Origin: Amycolatopsis lexingtonensis
GTDB lineage: Bacteria > Actinomycetota > Actinomycetes > Mycobacteriales > Pseudonocardiaceae
Length of the DNA stretch: 64,000 nucleotides
Direction: 5' to 3'
Assembly: GCF_014873755.1 (NCBI RefSeq)
Contig: NZ_JADBEG010000001.1
Location: 5,001,001-5,065,000, forward strand
The translations under genes and the position numbers were made by a program. Under the pieces are notes generated by a model. That model was given only the letters and a program-made list of their open reading frames with translations, did not search any database and was not told where the DNA came from. Position 1 is the stretch's first letter. Each line of letters starts with the position of its first letter. This document shows positions 45,306-56,647 of this stretch, piece by piece.

Positions 45306-46679
45306 GTGACCGACACCTCCGCCGACCTCGTGATCCTGGGAGGCGGATCGGGCGGCTACGCCGCGGCGTTCCGCGCGGCCGAGCTGGGCCTTTCCGTCAC
45401 GTTGATCGAGAAGGACAAGCTGGGCGGGACCTGCCTCCACCGGGGCTGCATCCCGACCAAGGCCCTGCTGCACGCCGCCGAGGTCGCCGACGAGACCCGT
45501 GAAGCCGAGGCGGTCGGCGTCAAGGCCGTCTTCGAGGGCATCGACATCGCCGGGGTCAACAAGTACAAGGACGGGATCGTCGCCCGCCTGTACAAGGGCC
45601 TGCAGGGCCTGGCCAAGGCGCACAAGGTGAACCTCGTCGAGGGCAGCGGCACGTTCGTCGGCGGCACGACCGTCGAGGTGGACGGCACCCGCCACACCGG
45701 CAAGAACGTCATCCTCGCCACCGGCTCGTACTCGCGCACGCTGCCCGGCCTGGAGCTCGGCGGCCGCATCATCGCCAGCGAGCAGGCCCTGTCCCTCGAC
45801 TACGTCCCCAAGAAGGTCGTGGTGCTGGGCGGCGGCGTCATCGGCGTCGAGTTCGCCAGCGTCTGGGCGTCCTTCGGCGTCGACGTCACCATCGTCGAGG
45901 CCCTGCCGCGGCTGGTCCCGAACGAGGACGAGTTCGCGTCCAAGCAGCTCGAGCGCGCCTTCCGCCGCCGCAAGATCGCCTTCAAGACGGGCGTGCGGTT
46001 CACCGGCGCGAAGCAGGACGACAACGGCGTGAGCGTTTCGCTGGAATCCGGCGAGACCCTCGAGGCCGACCTGCTGCTGGTCGCCGTCGGCCGCGGGCCG
46101 AACTCGGCGGGCCACGGCTACGAGGAGGCCGGCGTCAAGATCGAGCGCGGCTTCGTCCTCACCGACGAGCGGCTGCGCACCAACCTGCCGAACGTCTACG
46201 CCGTCGGCGACATCGTCCCGGGCCTGCAGCTCGCGCACCGCGGCTTCCAGCAGGGCATCTTCGTCGCCGAGGAGATCGCCGGGCAGAACCCGCGCGTGAT
46301 CGACGAGAGCGGCATCCCGCGGGTCACCTACTCGCACCCCGAGGTCGCGTCGGTCGGGCTGACCGAGTCGCAGGCCAAGGACAAGTACGGCGCCGACGTC
46401 ACGACGTTCACCTACGACCTCGGCGGCAACGGCAAGAGCCAGATCCTCAAGACCTCGGGCGGCGTCAAGCTCGTCAAGGCGCCGGACGGCCCGGTCGTCG
46501 GCGTGCACATGGTGGGCGACCGCGTCGGCGAGCTGATCGGCGAAGCGCAGCTGATCTACAGCTGGGAAGCCTTCCCCGAGGACGTCGCACCCCTCATCCA
46601 CGCCCACCCGACCCAGACCGAGGCCCTCGGTGAAGCGTTCCTCGCCCTCGCGGGGAAGCCGCTGCACGTGCACAGCTGA
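45306..46679 (+). CDS. lpdA: Dihydrolipoyl dehydrogenase (E3)
   Basis: LpdA reoxidises the lipoyl groups of 2-oxoacid dehydrogenase and glycine-cleavage complexes, reducing NAD. The 457 residues carry an FAD loop [18 protein letters not shown] and the redox pair Cys43/Cys48 in [20 protein letters not shown] binding is at [15 protein letters not shown], and the catalytic His-Glu pair is in [18 protein letters not shown] 45306 follows GAGGAG. It is placed 55 bases before the E2 gene, unlike M. tuberculosis where lpdC is elsewhere. Confidence 0.96.
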   Translation: MTDTSADLVILGGGSGGYAAAFRAAELGLSVTLIEKDKLGGTCLHRGCIPTKALLHAAEVADETREAEAVGVKAVFEGIDIAGVNKYKDGIVARLYKGLQGLAKAHKVNLVEGSGTFVGGTTVEVDGTRHTGKNVILATGSYSRTLPGLELGGRIIASEQALSLDYVPKKVVVLGGGVIGVEFASVWASFGVDVTIVEALPRLVPNEDEFASKQLERAFRRRKIAFKTGVRFTGAKQDDNGVSVSLESGETLEADLLLVAVGRGPNSAGHGYEEAGVKIERGFVLTDERLRTNLPNVYAVGDIVPGLQLAHRGFQQGIFVAEEIAGQNPRVIDESGIPRVTYSHPEVASVGLTESQAKDKYGADVTTFTYDLGGNGKSQILKTSGGVKLVKAPDGPVVGVHMVGDRVGELIGEAQLIYSWEAFPEDVAPLIHAHPTQTEALGEAFLALAGKPLHVHS

Positions 46680-46734
46680 CGTCCCACCAGCAGAATCCAG
46701 ACCACGCAGAACTTGGAAGAGGAGTCAGCGAACG

Positions 46735-48507
<1,773 letters not shown>

Positions 48508-48519
48508 GGTTTCCGCAGT

Positions 48520-48570
48520 CCGTGAAGGCCTCCTTACCGGTCATAAACGCCGGTAAGGAGGCCTTCACGG
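48520..48570. repeat. Class B palindromic repeat, copy 2
   Basis: Perfect 21-base arms (48520-48540 and 48550-48570) contain CCGTGAAGGCCTCCTTACCG, as in the copy at 27527. The loop is TCATAAACG, different from the T-rich loop of copy 1. It lies 12 bases after dlaT, and the next gene runs in the same direction. Confidence 0.9.
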
Positions 48571-48634
48571 CTTTCCGGGCCCCGTGAGTGAGTCCGGGAG
48601 TGCGGTGGCGCAGCGGATGCGCAACGATCGGGGC

Positions 48635-49507
48635 ATGCGAGTACTGATCGCCGGAGCGAGCGGCTTGATCGGGTCGGCGCTGGGTGAGCGCCTGCTGGGC
48701 GACGGGCACGAGGTCCGCCGCCTGGTGCGGCGGGAAGCGCGCGGCGGCGGCGAATTCCGCTGGAACCCGCCGTCCGGGACCATCGCGGACGGCGCCTTCG
48801 AGGGCGTCGACGCCGTCGTCAACCTGGGCGGGAAACCGTTGTTCCCCGGCCGGTGGAGCGCGATGCGCAAGCAGGAGCTCACCGACAGCCGCGTCGAGCC
48901 GACCGAGGTGCTGGCCGAAGCCGTCGCCGAACACGGGATCGGCGTGTTCGTCAACGCTTCCGCCGTCGGGTACTACGGCAACCCTGGATCGTCCACTGTG
49001 GACGAAACCGCCCCGCGTGGCGAGGGCTTCCTCGCCGAGCTCTGCGAAAAGTGGGAAGCGGCGACGGCGGCGGCCGGGGACGCGCGGGTGGTGAACATCC
49101 GCACCGGGCTGGTGCTGTCCGCGAAAGGCGGGCTCTACGGCACCCTGCGCCCGCTCTTCCAGCTCTGCCTGGGCGGGCGGCTCGGCGATGGCCGCCAGTA
49201 CATGCCGTGGATCGCCCTCGACGACGAGGTCGGCGCCATCGTGCACGTCGTGACGCACGACATTTCGGGCCCGGTGAACCTGACCGGGCCGGCCCCGGTG
49301 ACCAACGCCGAGTTCACTCGCGCGGTCGGCCGTGCGCTGCACCGCCCGGCGCCGTGGTGGGTGCCCGGGTTCGCGCTCAAGGCCGTGCTCGGCCAGGCCG
49401 GCGAGGAAATGGCGTTGTTCGGGCAGCGGGCCGTCCCGGCCGTGCTGGAGCGGTCCGGGTACGCGTTCCGCCACCCGACGCTGGACAGCGCGCTCGCCGC
49501 GGCATGA
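48635..49507 (+). CDS. TIGR01777-family epimerase (SDR)
   Basis: The 290 residues form an extended SDR protein: NAD(P) loop MRVLIAGASGLIGSALGERL, then NASAVGYYGNPG with the Tyr of the active site, and a C-terminal DUF1731 (VPGFALKAVLGQAGEEMALFGQRAVP). The reaction is unknown. ATG 48635 is chosen to begin at the Rossmann strand; a GTG frame 51 bases upstream is weaker. The homologue Rv2216 lies at the same place between dlaT and lipB. Confidence 0.92.
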   Translation: MRVLIAGASGLIGSALGERLLGDGHEVRRLVRREARGGGEFRWNPPSGTIADGAFEGVDAVVNLGGKPLFPGRWSAMRKQELTDSRVEPTEVLAEAVAEHGIGVFVNASAVGYYGNPGSSTVDETAPRGEGFLAELCEKWEAATAAAGDARVVNIRTGLVLSAKGGLYGTLRPLFQLCLGGRLGDGRQYMPWIALDDEVGAIVHVVTHDISGPVNLTGPAPVTNAEFTRAVGRALHRPAPWWVPGFALKAVLGQAGEEMALFGQRAVPAVLERSGYAFRHPTLDSALAAA

Positions 49508-50127
49508 CGGTCCCGCTCAAGCGCTGGCTCGTCGTCGGTCTCGCGCTGGCGGCGGCGTTCGTCGCGCTCGGGCTCGGCGTCTCGCGGCAGCCGCTGACCC
49601 TCGATTCCCAGGTGGCGAGCGCCCTCCACGGCGTCTACACGCAGCCGCTCGGACGAGTGGCGCAGCTCGGCAGCGACGTCCTCGGCCCGGTGCTCCCCTT
49701 CGTCCTCGGCACGGCACTGGTGGCCCTCGCGCTGCGGCAGCGCGAGCACACGGGGTTGTGCGTGCGGCTGGCCGTCGTGCTGGTGCTGTGCCGGCTGACG
49801 AGCGTGGTGTTCAAGCCGCTCTTCCTGCGGGAACGCCCGCGCGACTACCCCGACCTGAGCTACCCGAGCGGGCACGTGACGGCGGTGGCGAGCACCGGGT
49901 TCACGCTGGTGCTGCTGTGCGCGTGGCTGTGGCCCCGACTGGTGAAGCGGGTTCTGCTGGCTTCCGCGGTGGCCGTCGTGCTCAGCGCCGCCTGCCGCGT
50001 GGTGCTCGGCGTGCACTGGGTGTCGGACACGATCGGCGCAGTGCTGGCGGTGACCGGTGTCGGGCTGCTCTCAGCGTGCGCCTTGCGGCTGCTTCCCCCG
50101 GGTGACGGGCGTAGCCTCGACGGGTGA
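49504..50127 (+). CDS. PAP2-family membrane phosphatase
   Basis: The 207 residues include five or six membrane helices and the three phosphatase motifs: [18 protein letters not shown] and [11 protein letters not shown]. It probably removes phosphate from a lipid such as undecaprenyl pyrophosphate or phosphatidic acid. It overlaps the genes on both sides by four bases (ATGA and GTGA), so it is cotranslated with the TIGR01777 gene and lipB. Confidence 0.92.
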   Translation: MTVPLKRWLVVGLALAAAFVALGLGVSRQPLTLDSQVASALHGVYTQPLGRVAQLGSDVLGPVLPFVLGTALVALALRQREHTGLCVRLAVVLVLCRLTSVVFKPLFLRERPRDYPDLSYPSGHVTAVASTGFTLVLLCAWLWPRLVKRVLLASAVAVVLSAACRVVLGVHWVSDTIGAVLAVTGVGLLSACALRLLPPGDGRSLDG

Positions 50128-50867
50128 GTTCTTCCCGCACCTCCTGCCGCGCCAGCACCGAGCCCGTCGACGTCCGGGAGCTCGGCACGATCGACTACAC
50201 CGAAGCCTGGGAGCTCCAGCGCAGCCGGCTCACCGAGCGCGCCGACGGCACCGCGCCGGACACGATGTTCCTGCTGCAGCACCCGTCGGTGTACACCGCG
50301 GGCAAGCGCACGGAGCCGGCCGACCGCCCGGCCGACGGCACCACGGTGATCGACGTCGACCGCGGCGGCAAGATCACCTGGCACGGCCCCGGCCAGCTGG
50401 TCGGCTACCCGATCGTGAAGCTCGCCGACCCGATCGACGTCGTCCACTACGTCCGGCGGCTGGAAGAGGCCCTGATCCACGTGTGCGACCAGCTCGGCGT
50501 GGCCAGCGGCCGCGTGGAGGGCCGCAGCGGCGTGTGGATCCCGGCCGACGACCGCGGCATCGAGCGCAAGATCGCGGCCATCGGCATCCGCGTCCAGCGC
50601 GGCGTGACGATGCACGGCTTCGAGCTGAACTGCAACGCCGACCTGGCGGCGTTCGACACCATCGTCCCCTGCGGCATCCGCGACGCGGGCGTGACGTCGC
50701 TGTCCTACGAGCTCCAGCGCGACGTCACGGTCGAGGCCGTCCTCCCGCTGGCCCGCGACGCCGTCCTGGCGGCGCTGGAAGGCGAGCTGCCGGTGAGCGA
50801 GGACCGCTGGCTCCCCCGCCCCGAGGCCCCGCAGGCCCCCGGCGTCACCTTCGCCCTGCAGAACTGA
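50124..50867 (+). CDS. lipB: Lipoyl(octanoyl) transferase
   Basis: LipB moves octanoate from acyl carrier protein to the lipoyl domains of E2 and GcvH. The 247 residues carry [32 protein letters not shown], the catalytic lysine in RKIAAIGI and the catalytic Cys183 in TIVPCGI. The GTG start overlaps the upstream stop. lipA, its partner, lies 3.3 kb further on and not directly after it. Confidence 0.96.
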   Translation: MSSSRTSCRASTEPVDVRELGTIDYTEAWELQRSRLTERADGTAPDTMFLLQHPSVYTAGKRTEPADRPADGTTVIDVDRGGKITWHGPGQLVGYPIVKLADPIDVVHYVRRLEEALIHVCDQLGVASGRVEGRSGVWIPADDRGIERKIAAIGIRVQRGVTMHGFELNCNADLAAFDTIVPCGIRDAGVTSLSYELQRDVTVEAVLPLARDAVLAALEGELPVSEDRWLPRPEAPQAPGVTFALQN

Positions 50868-50871
50868 AAGA

Positions 50872-50920
50872 CGTGAATGCCACATTGAGGGACCAAGTGT
50901 CCCTCAATGTGGCATTCACG
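50872..50920. repeat. Class C palindromic repeat, copy 2
   Basis: Arms of 22 bases (50872-50893 and 50899-50920) contain GTGAATGCCACATTGAGGGA. The loop is CAAGT, the reverse complement of the ACTTG loop in copy 1, although the outer flank GGACTTGGGG has the same orientation in both. It lies between convergent lipB and the LLM gene. Confidence 0.9.
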
Positions 50921-50931
50921 GACTTGGGGCG

Positions 50932-51867
50932 TCAGTCCAGTTGCGGGGCGACTTCCGACGCGATCAGCTCGATCTGGTCCAGGTCCCGCATGTCCAGCAG
51001 CTGCAGGTAGAGCCGGGTGATCCCGGTCTTCTCCCGCCACTGCCCGATCCGGTCGACGACCTCGGCGGGCGTCCCGGCCAGGCCGTTCGCGCGCAGCTCG
51101 GCGACGTCGCGCCCGAGCACCGACGCCCGGCGCTCGACCTCTTCCTCGGTCCGGCCGACGCCGATCACCAGCGCCACCGACCGCAGGATCTCCTTCGGGT
51201 CGCGGCCGATCTCCCGCGCCGCCTCCTCGACCCGGGCGAACTGCGCGGCCGCGGTCTCGGCGTCGGCGAAGGGCAGGTTGAACTCGTCGGCGAACCGCGC
51301 GGCCAGTGCCGGCGTGCGTTTCTTGCCGCCACCGCCGATGATCACCGGCGGGGCCGGCTGCTGCGCCGGCTTCGGGAGCGCGGGCGAGTCCGTCAGCGTG
51401 TAGTACTGGCCGGCGAAGGAGTACGTCGAGCCCACCGGCGTCTTCCACAGGCCGGTGACGATCTCGAGCTGCTCGGCGTACCGGTCGAAGCGCTCCTTCA
51501 GCGGCGGCAGCGTCAGGCCGTACGCCTCGTGCTCGGCGTCGTACCAGCCGGAGCCGAGCCCGAACTCGACGCGCCCGCCCGACATCTGATCGACCTGCGC
51601 GACCGAGATGGCCAGCGGCCCGGGGTGCCGGAACGTCGCCGCGGTGACGAGCGTGCCGAGCCGGATCCGGGTCGTCTCGCGGGCCAGGCCGGCCAGGGTG
51701 ATCCAGGCGTCGGTCGGGCCGGGCAGGCCGTCGGCCGAGCCCATCTTCAGGTAGTGGTCGCTGCGGAAGAAGGCGTCGTAGCCGGCCGCTTCGGCGGTCT
51801 TGGCGGCCCGCAGCTGGTCGTCGTAGGTGGCCCCCTGCTGGGGCTCGGTGAAGATCCTCAAGTCCAC
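50932..51867 (-). CDS. LLM-class F420-dependent oxidoreductase
   Basis: This 311-residue TIM-barrel protein is of the luciferase-like monooxygenase class, probably using coenzyme F420, as is common in actinobacteria. Signatures are RSDHYLKMG, RIRLGTLVTAATFRHPGPLA, GRVEFGLGSGWYDAEHEAYG and APPVIIGGGGKKRTPALAAR. The substrate is not known. It follows the TetR gene by four bases on the same strand. Confidence 0.88.
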   Translation of the reverse strand: MDLRIFTEPQQGATYDDQLRAAKTAEAAGYDAFFRSDHYLKMGSADGLPGPTDAWITLAGLARETTRIRLGTLVTAATFRHPGPLAISVAQVDQMSGGRVEFGLGSGWYDAEHEAYGLTLPPLKERFDRYAEQLEIVTGLWKTPVGSTYSFAGQYYTLTDSPALPKPAQQPAPPVIIGGGGKKRTPALAARFADEFNLPFADAETAAAQFARVEEAAREIGRDPKEILRSVALVIGVGRTEEEVERRASVLGRDVAELRANGLAGTPAEVVDRIGQWREKTGITRLYLQLLDMRDLDQIELIASEVAPQLD

Positions 51868-51871
51868 GCCG

Positions 51872-52498
51872 TCAGCCTATCGACGGGGAGACCTCCGCGC
51901 CGTCCTGCTCGGTCCGCCGCAGCCGGACGAGCATGCGGACGATCACATCCTCGATCTCGGCCCCGACCCGTTTCGGGTCCGGCGAGCTGGCGATCTCGGT
52001 CGCCGCGCTGGACAGCGCGCCGAACAGCAGCCGCGCGGTGACCTCCACCGGGACCGGCTCGACCTCGCCCGCGTCGATCAGCGACTGCAGGCCCGAGCGG
52101 ACCAGCCCGAAGCTGCACCGCTCCTCGGCCTCGCGCCAGCGTTCCCAGCCCATCACCACCGGCGCCTCGTGGATGGCGATCCGCTGGTAGGCGGGGTCGA
52201 GGCAGCTGCGGATGAACGCGTTGAGCCCGCCGAGCGCCCGCTCCCACGGCGTGCCCTCGCCGGTCATGATCTTGTCGAGGCGGTCGTAGACCAGGCTCTC
52301 GACCTGGTCGAACGCGGCCTCGAAGAGCGCCTGCTTGCCGCTGAAGTGGTGGTACAGGGCTCCCTTGGTGACCCGGGCGCGTTTGGCGATCTCGTCGAGC
52401 GAGGTACCCGCGTAGCCGCGTTTGGTGAACAGTTCGACCGCGCTGTCGACCAGCGCGGACCGCGTCGACTCGGAGTAGTCGAGTCGTCTGGACCTCAT
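51872..52498 (-). CDS. TetR-family transcriptional regulator
   Basis: This 208-residue regulator has an N-terminal helix-turn-helix (about 10-60: LVDSAVELFTKRGYAGTSLDEIAKRARVTKGALYHHFSGKQALF) and an all-helical ligand domain. The start ATG 52498 follows AAGGTGG. It is transcribed together with the LLM gene and divergent from a TetR-like gene. The palindrome at 52538 is its probable operator. Confidence 0.92.
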   Translation of the reverse strand: MRSRRLDYSESTRSALVDSAVELFTKRGYAGTSLDEIAKRARVTKGALYHHFSGKQALFEAAFDQVESLVYDRLDKIMTGEGTPWERALGGLNAFIRSCLDPAYQRIAIHEAPVVMGWERWREAEERCSFGLVRSGLQSLIDAGEVEPVPVEVTARLLFGALSSAATEIASSPDPKRVGAEIEDVIVRMLVRLRRTEQDGAEVSPSIG

Positions 52499-52537
52499 TG
52501 TCGCCACCTTCACAACTTTACGCCCGGAGGATCTCTC

Positions 52538-52552
52538 CATACTCATGGTATG
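52538..52552. promoter_or_regulatory. Candidate TetR operator
   Basis: CATAC-TCATG-GTATG is a perfect interrupted palindrome 40 bases before the TetR start. Further half-sites GAGTATGC and CGGTATGA follow at about 52578 and 52595, within the 131 bases between the divergent genes. Confidence 0.55.
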
Positions 52553-52629
52553 TTCGCCGGGTCAGGTCCGTACCGGGAGTATGCCGCAGACCCGCGGTAT
52601 GACCCGGGCCACGGAAGGGGAGCCACACC

Positions 52630-53151
52630 ATGAGCTGGACAGACTTCTACCGGCGGCAGGAGATCCTCGAAGCCGCCGTCCGCCTGGCCGCCCGGAACCC
52701 GGGCGCGCCGCTGCCGCTCGAAGAAGTACCGGGGGCCGAGGAGCACTTCGGCACCGAAGAGAACATCCTCACCGCCCTGCAGTACCAGTGGACGCGCACG
52801 CTCGGCGGCCGGCTGCGCGCCGAGGTCGCCGATCCGGACGAAGCCGACGGCCTCGGCGACCACGTCGACGCCGTCACCCGCGCCTGGCGCACCGCCGTCG
52901 ACGAGCACGCCGACCTGCGCGCGGTCCTCGACGGCGCGTACGAGCGGTACGCGTCGCTGCGCCGGATGCACGAGGGCGAGCTGCGGATGCTCGCCGTCAC
53001 GGCCGGGCTGGCCGACCCGCGCGAGCCGGCCGAGGAGATCGTCAAGGTGGGCCACGCGCTGGAAGCGCTGCTGCACACCAGCCGCGAGGAGCCCGTCCGG
53101 CGTCGCCCGGTCATGGGACACCTTCGCCGGCTGCTCGCGCCGAGTGCGTGA
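52630..53151 (+). CDS. TetR-like protein with a degenerate DNA-binding region
   Basis: The 173 residues look like a TetR protein (FYRRQEILEAAVRLAA at the N-terminus, FGTEENILTALQYQW after it, then a helical domain), but the recognition-helix segment is shortened to PLPLEEVPGAEEH. It may be a non-DNA-binding partner or have changed specificity. It starts at ATG 52630 after GGGGAGCC and is followed after 18 bases by the SDR gene. Confidence 0.68.
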   Translation: MSWTDFYRRQEILEAAVRLAARNPGAPLPLEEVPGAEEHFGTEENILTALQYQWTRTLGGRLRAEVADPDEADGLGDHVDAVTRAWRTAVDEHADLRAVLDGAYERYASLRRMHEGELRMLAVTAGLADPREPAEEIVKVGHALEALLHTSREEPVRRRPVMGHLRRLLAPSA

Positions 53152-53169
53152 ACGGTGTAAAGAACACGT

Positions 53170-54117
53170 ATGACACGGTGGACCGAGAACGACATCGCGG
53201 ATCAGAGCGGCCGGAACGTCGTGGTCACGGGGGCGAACTCCGGGCTCGGTCTCCGCACCGCCGAGGTGCTCGCGGGCAAGGGGGCCCGCGTGTTCCTCGC
53301 CTGCCGTTCGCCCGAACGCGGCGCGAAGGCACTGGACCAGGTCCGCGCGGCCGCCGCGGGCGCCGAACCCGAGCTCATCCCATTGGACCTGAGCGAGCTC
53401 GCCTCGGTGCGCGCGGCCGCCGCGTCGGTACGCGAACGGACCGGTGACGTCCTCGACGTCCTGGTCGCCAACGCCGGCGTGATGGCGACCGCCCGCGGCC
53501 GCACCGCCGACGGCTTCGAGCTGCAGTTCGGCACCAACTACCTCGGCCACGCGGCGCTGACGTGGCTGCTGCTGCCCGCCTTGCGCGGCGGGACGCACGC
53601 CCGCGTCGTCACGCTGTCGAGCCTGGCCGCCACCGGCGCCCGCATCGACCTCGAAGACCCCAACAGCGAGCACCGCCGCTACAACCCGGCGACCGCGTAC
53701 GGCCAGTCGAAGCTCGCGAACCAGGTGTTCGCCCTGGAGCTCGACCGCCGCCTGCGCGCGGCCGGCGAGGACATCCTGAGCGTCGCCGCCCACCCGGGTT
53801 ACACGGCGACCGGCCTCGGCAGCGGCATGGCCCGCTCGTACACGAACCCGGTCGTCCGCGGCGTCATCGCGGGCGGCCACCGCATCGGCGAGGCCCTGTT
53901 CGCCCAGAACGTCCGCCAGGGCGCGCTCCCGCAGCTGTACGCGGCCACGGCGGACGGCGTCGAAGGCGGCGACTACATCGCCCCCGGCGGCCTCGGCGGC
54001 GTGCGCGGGTACCCGGTGAAAGCGCGTCCCCTCACCCCCGCGCTGAGCGAGTCGCTGGGGGCCGCGCTGTGGGACGTCACGGCGAAGCTGACCGGCGTCA
54101 CCCCCGACCCCGCTTAG
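53170..54117 (+). CDS. Short-chain dehydrogenase/reductase
   Basis: This 315-residue classical SDR has the cofactor loop [20 protein letters not shown] and the catalytic YGQSK (Tyr-x3-Lys), with Ser in TLSSLAA. The Arg in ACRSPERG after the second strand suggests NADP. It resembles the retinol-dehydrogenase-like SDR group, but the substrate is unknown. Confidence 0.9.
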   Translation: MTRWTENDIADQSGRNVVVTGANSGLGLRTAEVLAGKGARVFLACRSPERGAKALDQVRAAAAGAEPELIPLDLSELASVRAAAASVRERTGDVLDVLVANAGVMATARGRTADGFELQFGTNYLGHAALTWLLLPALRGGTHARVVTLSSLAATGARIDLEDPNSEHRRYNPATAYGQSKLANQVFALELDRRLRAAGEDILSVAAHPGYTATGLGSGMARSYTNPVVRGVIAGGHRIGEALFAQNVRQGALPQLYAATADGVEGGDYIAPGGLGGVRGYPVKARPLTPALSESLGAALWDVTAKLTGVTPDPA

Positions 54118-54142
54118 CCCGGACGGGCGTACGGTTGGAGGC

Positions 54143-55144
54143 GTGAGTGCTGCGCCTGAAGGCCGGAAGCTGCTGCGTCTCGAGGTTCGCAACAGTGAGA
54201 CGCCGATCGAGAAGAAGCCGCCGTGGATCAAGACGCGGGTGCGGATGGGGCCGGAGTTCACCGAACTCAAGGGCCTGGTGCGCCGCGAGGGTCTGCACAC
54301 GGTGTGCGAAGAGGCCGGTTGTCCCAACATCTATGAGTGCTGGGAAGACCGGGAAGCCACGTTCCTGATCGGTGGCGACCAATGCACGCGCCGGTGTGAC
54401 TTCTGCCAAATCGACACCGGCAAGCCCGCGGCCCTCGACCGCACGGAACCGCGCAAGGTCGCGGAATCCGTGCAGGCCATGGGTCTGCGGTACTCGACCG
54501 TCACCGGCGTGGCCCGCGATGATCTGTCCGATGGTGGCGCCTGGCTGTACGCCGAGACCGTCCGGCAGATCCACGACCTGAACCCGGGCACCGGTGTCGA
54601 GCTGCTGATCCCGGACTTCAACGCCGACCCCGACCAGCTGGCTGAGGTGTTCGGGTCGCGGCCGGAGGTGCTGGCGCACAACGTGGAGACGGTGCCGCGG
54701 ATCTTCAAGCGGATCCGCCCCGGTTTCCGGTACGCGCGTTCGCTGGAGGTCATCACGAAGGCTCGTGAGGCCGGTTTGGTGACGAAGTCGAACCTGATCC
54801 TGGGCATGGGCGAAACCCCGGACGAGGTGGCTCCGGCGATGCAGGATCTGGTCGACGCGGGCTGCGAGATCTTGACGATCACGCAGTACCTGCGTCCGTC
54901 GCCGCGGCATCACCCGGTGGACCGCTGGGTGAAGCCGGAGGAGTTCGTCGAGCATTCGCAGGCTGCCGAGGCGATGGGCTTCGCCGGTGTGATGGCCGGG
55001 CCGCTGGTGCGCTCGTCGTACCGCGCGGGACGCCTGTACGCCCAGACGAAGGCCCACCGCGGCGAGGACCTGCCGGAGAACCTGGCCCACCTGACCGCCG
55101 AAGGCCCGGCCGCGCAGGAAGCGGCGTCGCTGCTCGCCCGGTGA
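54143..55144 (+). CDS. lipA: Lipoyl synthase
   Basis: LipA inserts two sulfurs into protein-bound octanoyl groups. It is a radical-SAM enzyme of 333 residues with two [4Fe-4S] clusters. The radical-SAM cysteines are 81, 85 and 88 in [10 protein letters not shown]. The auxiliary-cluster cysteines are in [13 protein letters not shown], together with the C-terminal RSSY serine motif. The auxiliary cluster is consumed and must be rebuilt, which fits the iron-sulfur carrier gene at 28978. GTG 54143 is the start. Confidence 0.97.
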   Translation: MSAAPEGRKLLRLEVRNSETPIEKKPPWIKTRVRMGPEFTELKGLVRREGLHTVCEEAGCPNIYECWEDREATFLIGGDQCTRRCDFCQIDTGKPAALDRTEPRKVAESVQAMGLRYSTVTGVARDDLSDGGAWLYAETVRQIHDLNPGTGVELLIPDFNADPDQLAEVFGSRPEVLAHNVETVPRIFKRIRPGFRYARSLEVITKAREAGLVTKSNLILGMGETPDEVAPAMQDLVDAGCEILTITQYLRPSPRHHPVDRWVKPEEFVEHSQAAEAMGFAGVMAGPLVRSSYRAGRLYAQTKAHRGEDLPENLAHLTAEGPAAQEAASLLAR

Positions 55145-55188
55145 CACACGTCACCCCACCATCCTTAAAGGATCGGTAAAGTGGCGGC

Positions 55189-55842
55189 ATGGCCCTGGTT
55201 TCGGACCTCCTCAGCTGGTTGCAAGGACTCCCGGAACCGGGGCTCGTCGCGGCCACCGGCGGCCTGGTGTTCGCCGAATGCACGATCGGCCTGGGTTTCC
55301 TGGCCCCCGGCGAATCCGGCCTGCTGATCGCGGCGACGACGGCGAACACCGTGGCGCGCTTCCTCGCCCTGTGGGCGGTGGTGACCGTGTGCGCGACGGC
55401 GGGCGACGCGCTCGGCTACTTCCTCGGCCGCCGCTTCGGGCCGCGCCTGCGCGAGACGAAGCTGATCCGCAAGTACGGCCTCGACGCCTGGGACAAAGCC
55501 ACCGGAGTCCTCGAACGCCGTGGCGCGTGGGCGGTGTTCTTCGCTCGCTTCCTGCCGGTGATCCGCACCCTGACGCCGGCCGCGGCGGGCACGTCGGGCC
55601 TTCCGTTCCGCAAGTTCCTCCCCGCTGCGGCGGCGGGCGCCTTCTGCTGGTCCCTGGTCCACATCGGCATCGGGGCGGCGCTGGGCGAAGCGGCGAAACG
55701 CATCGAGGGCGCCCTCAACACGGGCGGCCTGATCGCGGTGGGCGTCCTCGCGGCGGTGGCGGTGTTCTTCCTGCTCCGCCTGAAGAAGCGCAAGATCCTG
55801 GCGACCCCGGAGCCGGACCGCGAGCCCGAGCGCGTGCCCTGA
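55189..55842 (+). CDS. DedA-family membrane protein
   Basis: The 217 residues carry the DedA (SNARE-associated) core: GLVFAECTIGLGFLAPGESGLLIAA, a conserved GDALGYFLGRRFG, and FFARFLPVIRTLTPAAAGTSGLPFRKF. DedA proteins act in lipid-carrier translocation and membrane homeostasis. A basic cytoplasmic tail follows the last helix. The start is ATG 55189. Confidence 0.9.
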   Translation: MALVSDLLSWLQGLPEPGLVAATGGLVFAECTIGLGFLAPGESGLLIAATTANTVARFLALWAVVTVCATAGDALGYFLGRRFGPRLRETKLIRKYGLDAWDKATGVLERRGAWAVFFARFLPVIRTLTPAAAGTSGLPFRKFLPAAAAGAFCWSLVHIGIGAALGEAAKRIEGALNTGGLIAVGVLAAVAVFFLLRLKKRKILATPEPDREPERVP

Positions 55843-55852
55843 CCCGAGCCAC

Positions 55853-55886
55853 GAGGGTGCGGTCCGGTCTCCCGGGCCGCACCCTC
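55853..55886. terminator. Hairpin terminator after the DedA gene
   Basis: GAGGGTGCGG pairs with CCGCACCCTC across a 14-base loop. It lies between the convergent DedA gene and the secreted-protein gene, so it may serve both. Confidence 0.75.
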
Positions 55887-55892
55887 CCGGCG

Positions 55893-56645
55893 TCAGCGGC
55901 GGGCGCGCGCCGCCTTGCCGGTGGCCCAGCCGATCAAGCCGAGCGCCAGCAGCGCTCCACCGGCGGCGAACGGCCAGGAACCGGTGCCCGGCGCAGGAGC
56001 CGCCGGCGGTGCCGCGGCGAGGTCGTACCCGCCGAGCTTGCCCTGGTCGCGGTAAGCCGAACCGGGCAGCTTGTCGCCGTACAGGCGGTGCACCAGCTGC
56101 TGGTACGCCGCCACCGCGACCCCTTCGCCGACCCGCTGGCGGGCCGGGTCGTTCAGCGGGAGCACGCGGCCGTCGCGCACCCGGTACCACGCGTTGACCT
56201 GCGGTTCGGTGAACACCAGGTCCCCGTGCGCCTGCGCCGGGTAGGTCAGCTCCTCGGTGCCGGTCGTGAAGTTGGTCGCGGTCAGCCCGGCCGCGTCGCG
56301 AGTCACCCACACGGTGGCCTGCCGCCCGGTCGACGCCTGCGCCTTCACCGCGTAGTAGGCGAACGACGCGGGCTTCGCGCCCGGCTTCCCCGCGACGAAC
56401 GCGGGATCCAGCGAATAGACGCTCTGCGGTTCACTGTCGACCTTGGGCGCCTGCGCGACATCGGCGCGCGCGACGCCGGCCCGCCGGTCGAGCTGGCCGA
56501 AGAACGCCGAAAGCTGGGCGTCCGCCGACTTGACCGCGGCGGCGACCTCGTCGGACGACGGCGTCGAAGCCGACGCCGTGCCGCCGAAGCCCAGCACCAG
56601 TGCCGTCCCCGCGAAGAGCGTGACGAGTCCACGGAAGAGGTTCAC
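55893..56645 (-). CDS. Secreted protein with C-terminal membrane anchor
   Basis: This 250-residue protein has a signal peptide (LFRGLVTLFAGTALVLGFGGTASA), an unrecognised extracellular domain of about 180 residues, a proline-rich linker ([14 protein letters not shown]), and a C-terminal helix followed by GKAARARR. That tail is like a cell-wall-sorted or membrane-tethered protein, but no LPxTG is present. GTG 56645 lies two bases after the stop of the protease gene, so the two are an operon. The role is unknown. Confidence 0.72.
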   Translation of the reverse strand: MNLFRGLVTLFAGTALVLGFGGTASASTPSSDEVAAAVKSADAQLSAFFGQLDRRAGVARADVAQAPKVDSEPQSVYSLDPAFVAGKPGAKPASFAYYAVKAQASTGRQATVWVTRDAAGLTATNFTTGTEELTYPAQAHGDLVFTEPQVNAWYRVRDGRVLPLNDPARQRVGEGVAVAAYQQLVHRLYGDKLPGSAYRDQGKLGGYDLAAAPPAAPAPGTGSWPFAAGGALLALGLIGWATGKAARARR

Positions 56646-56647
56646 GG

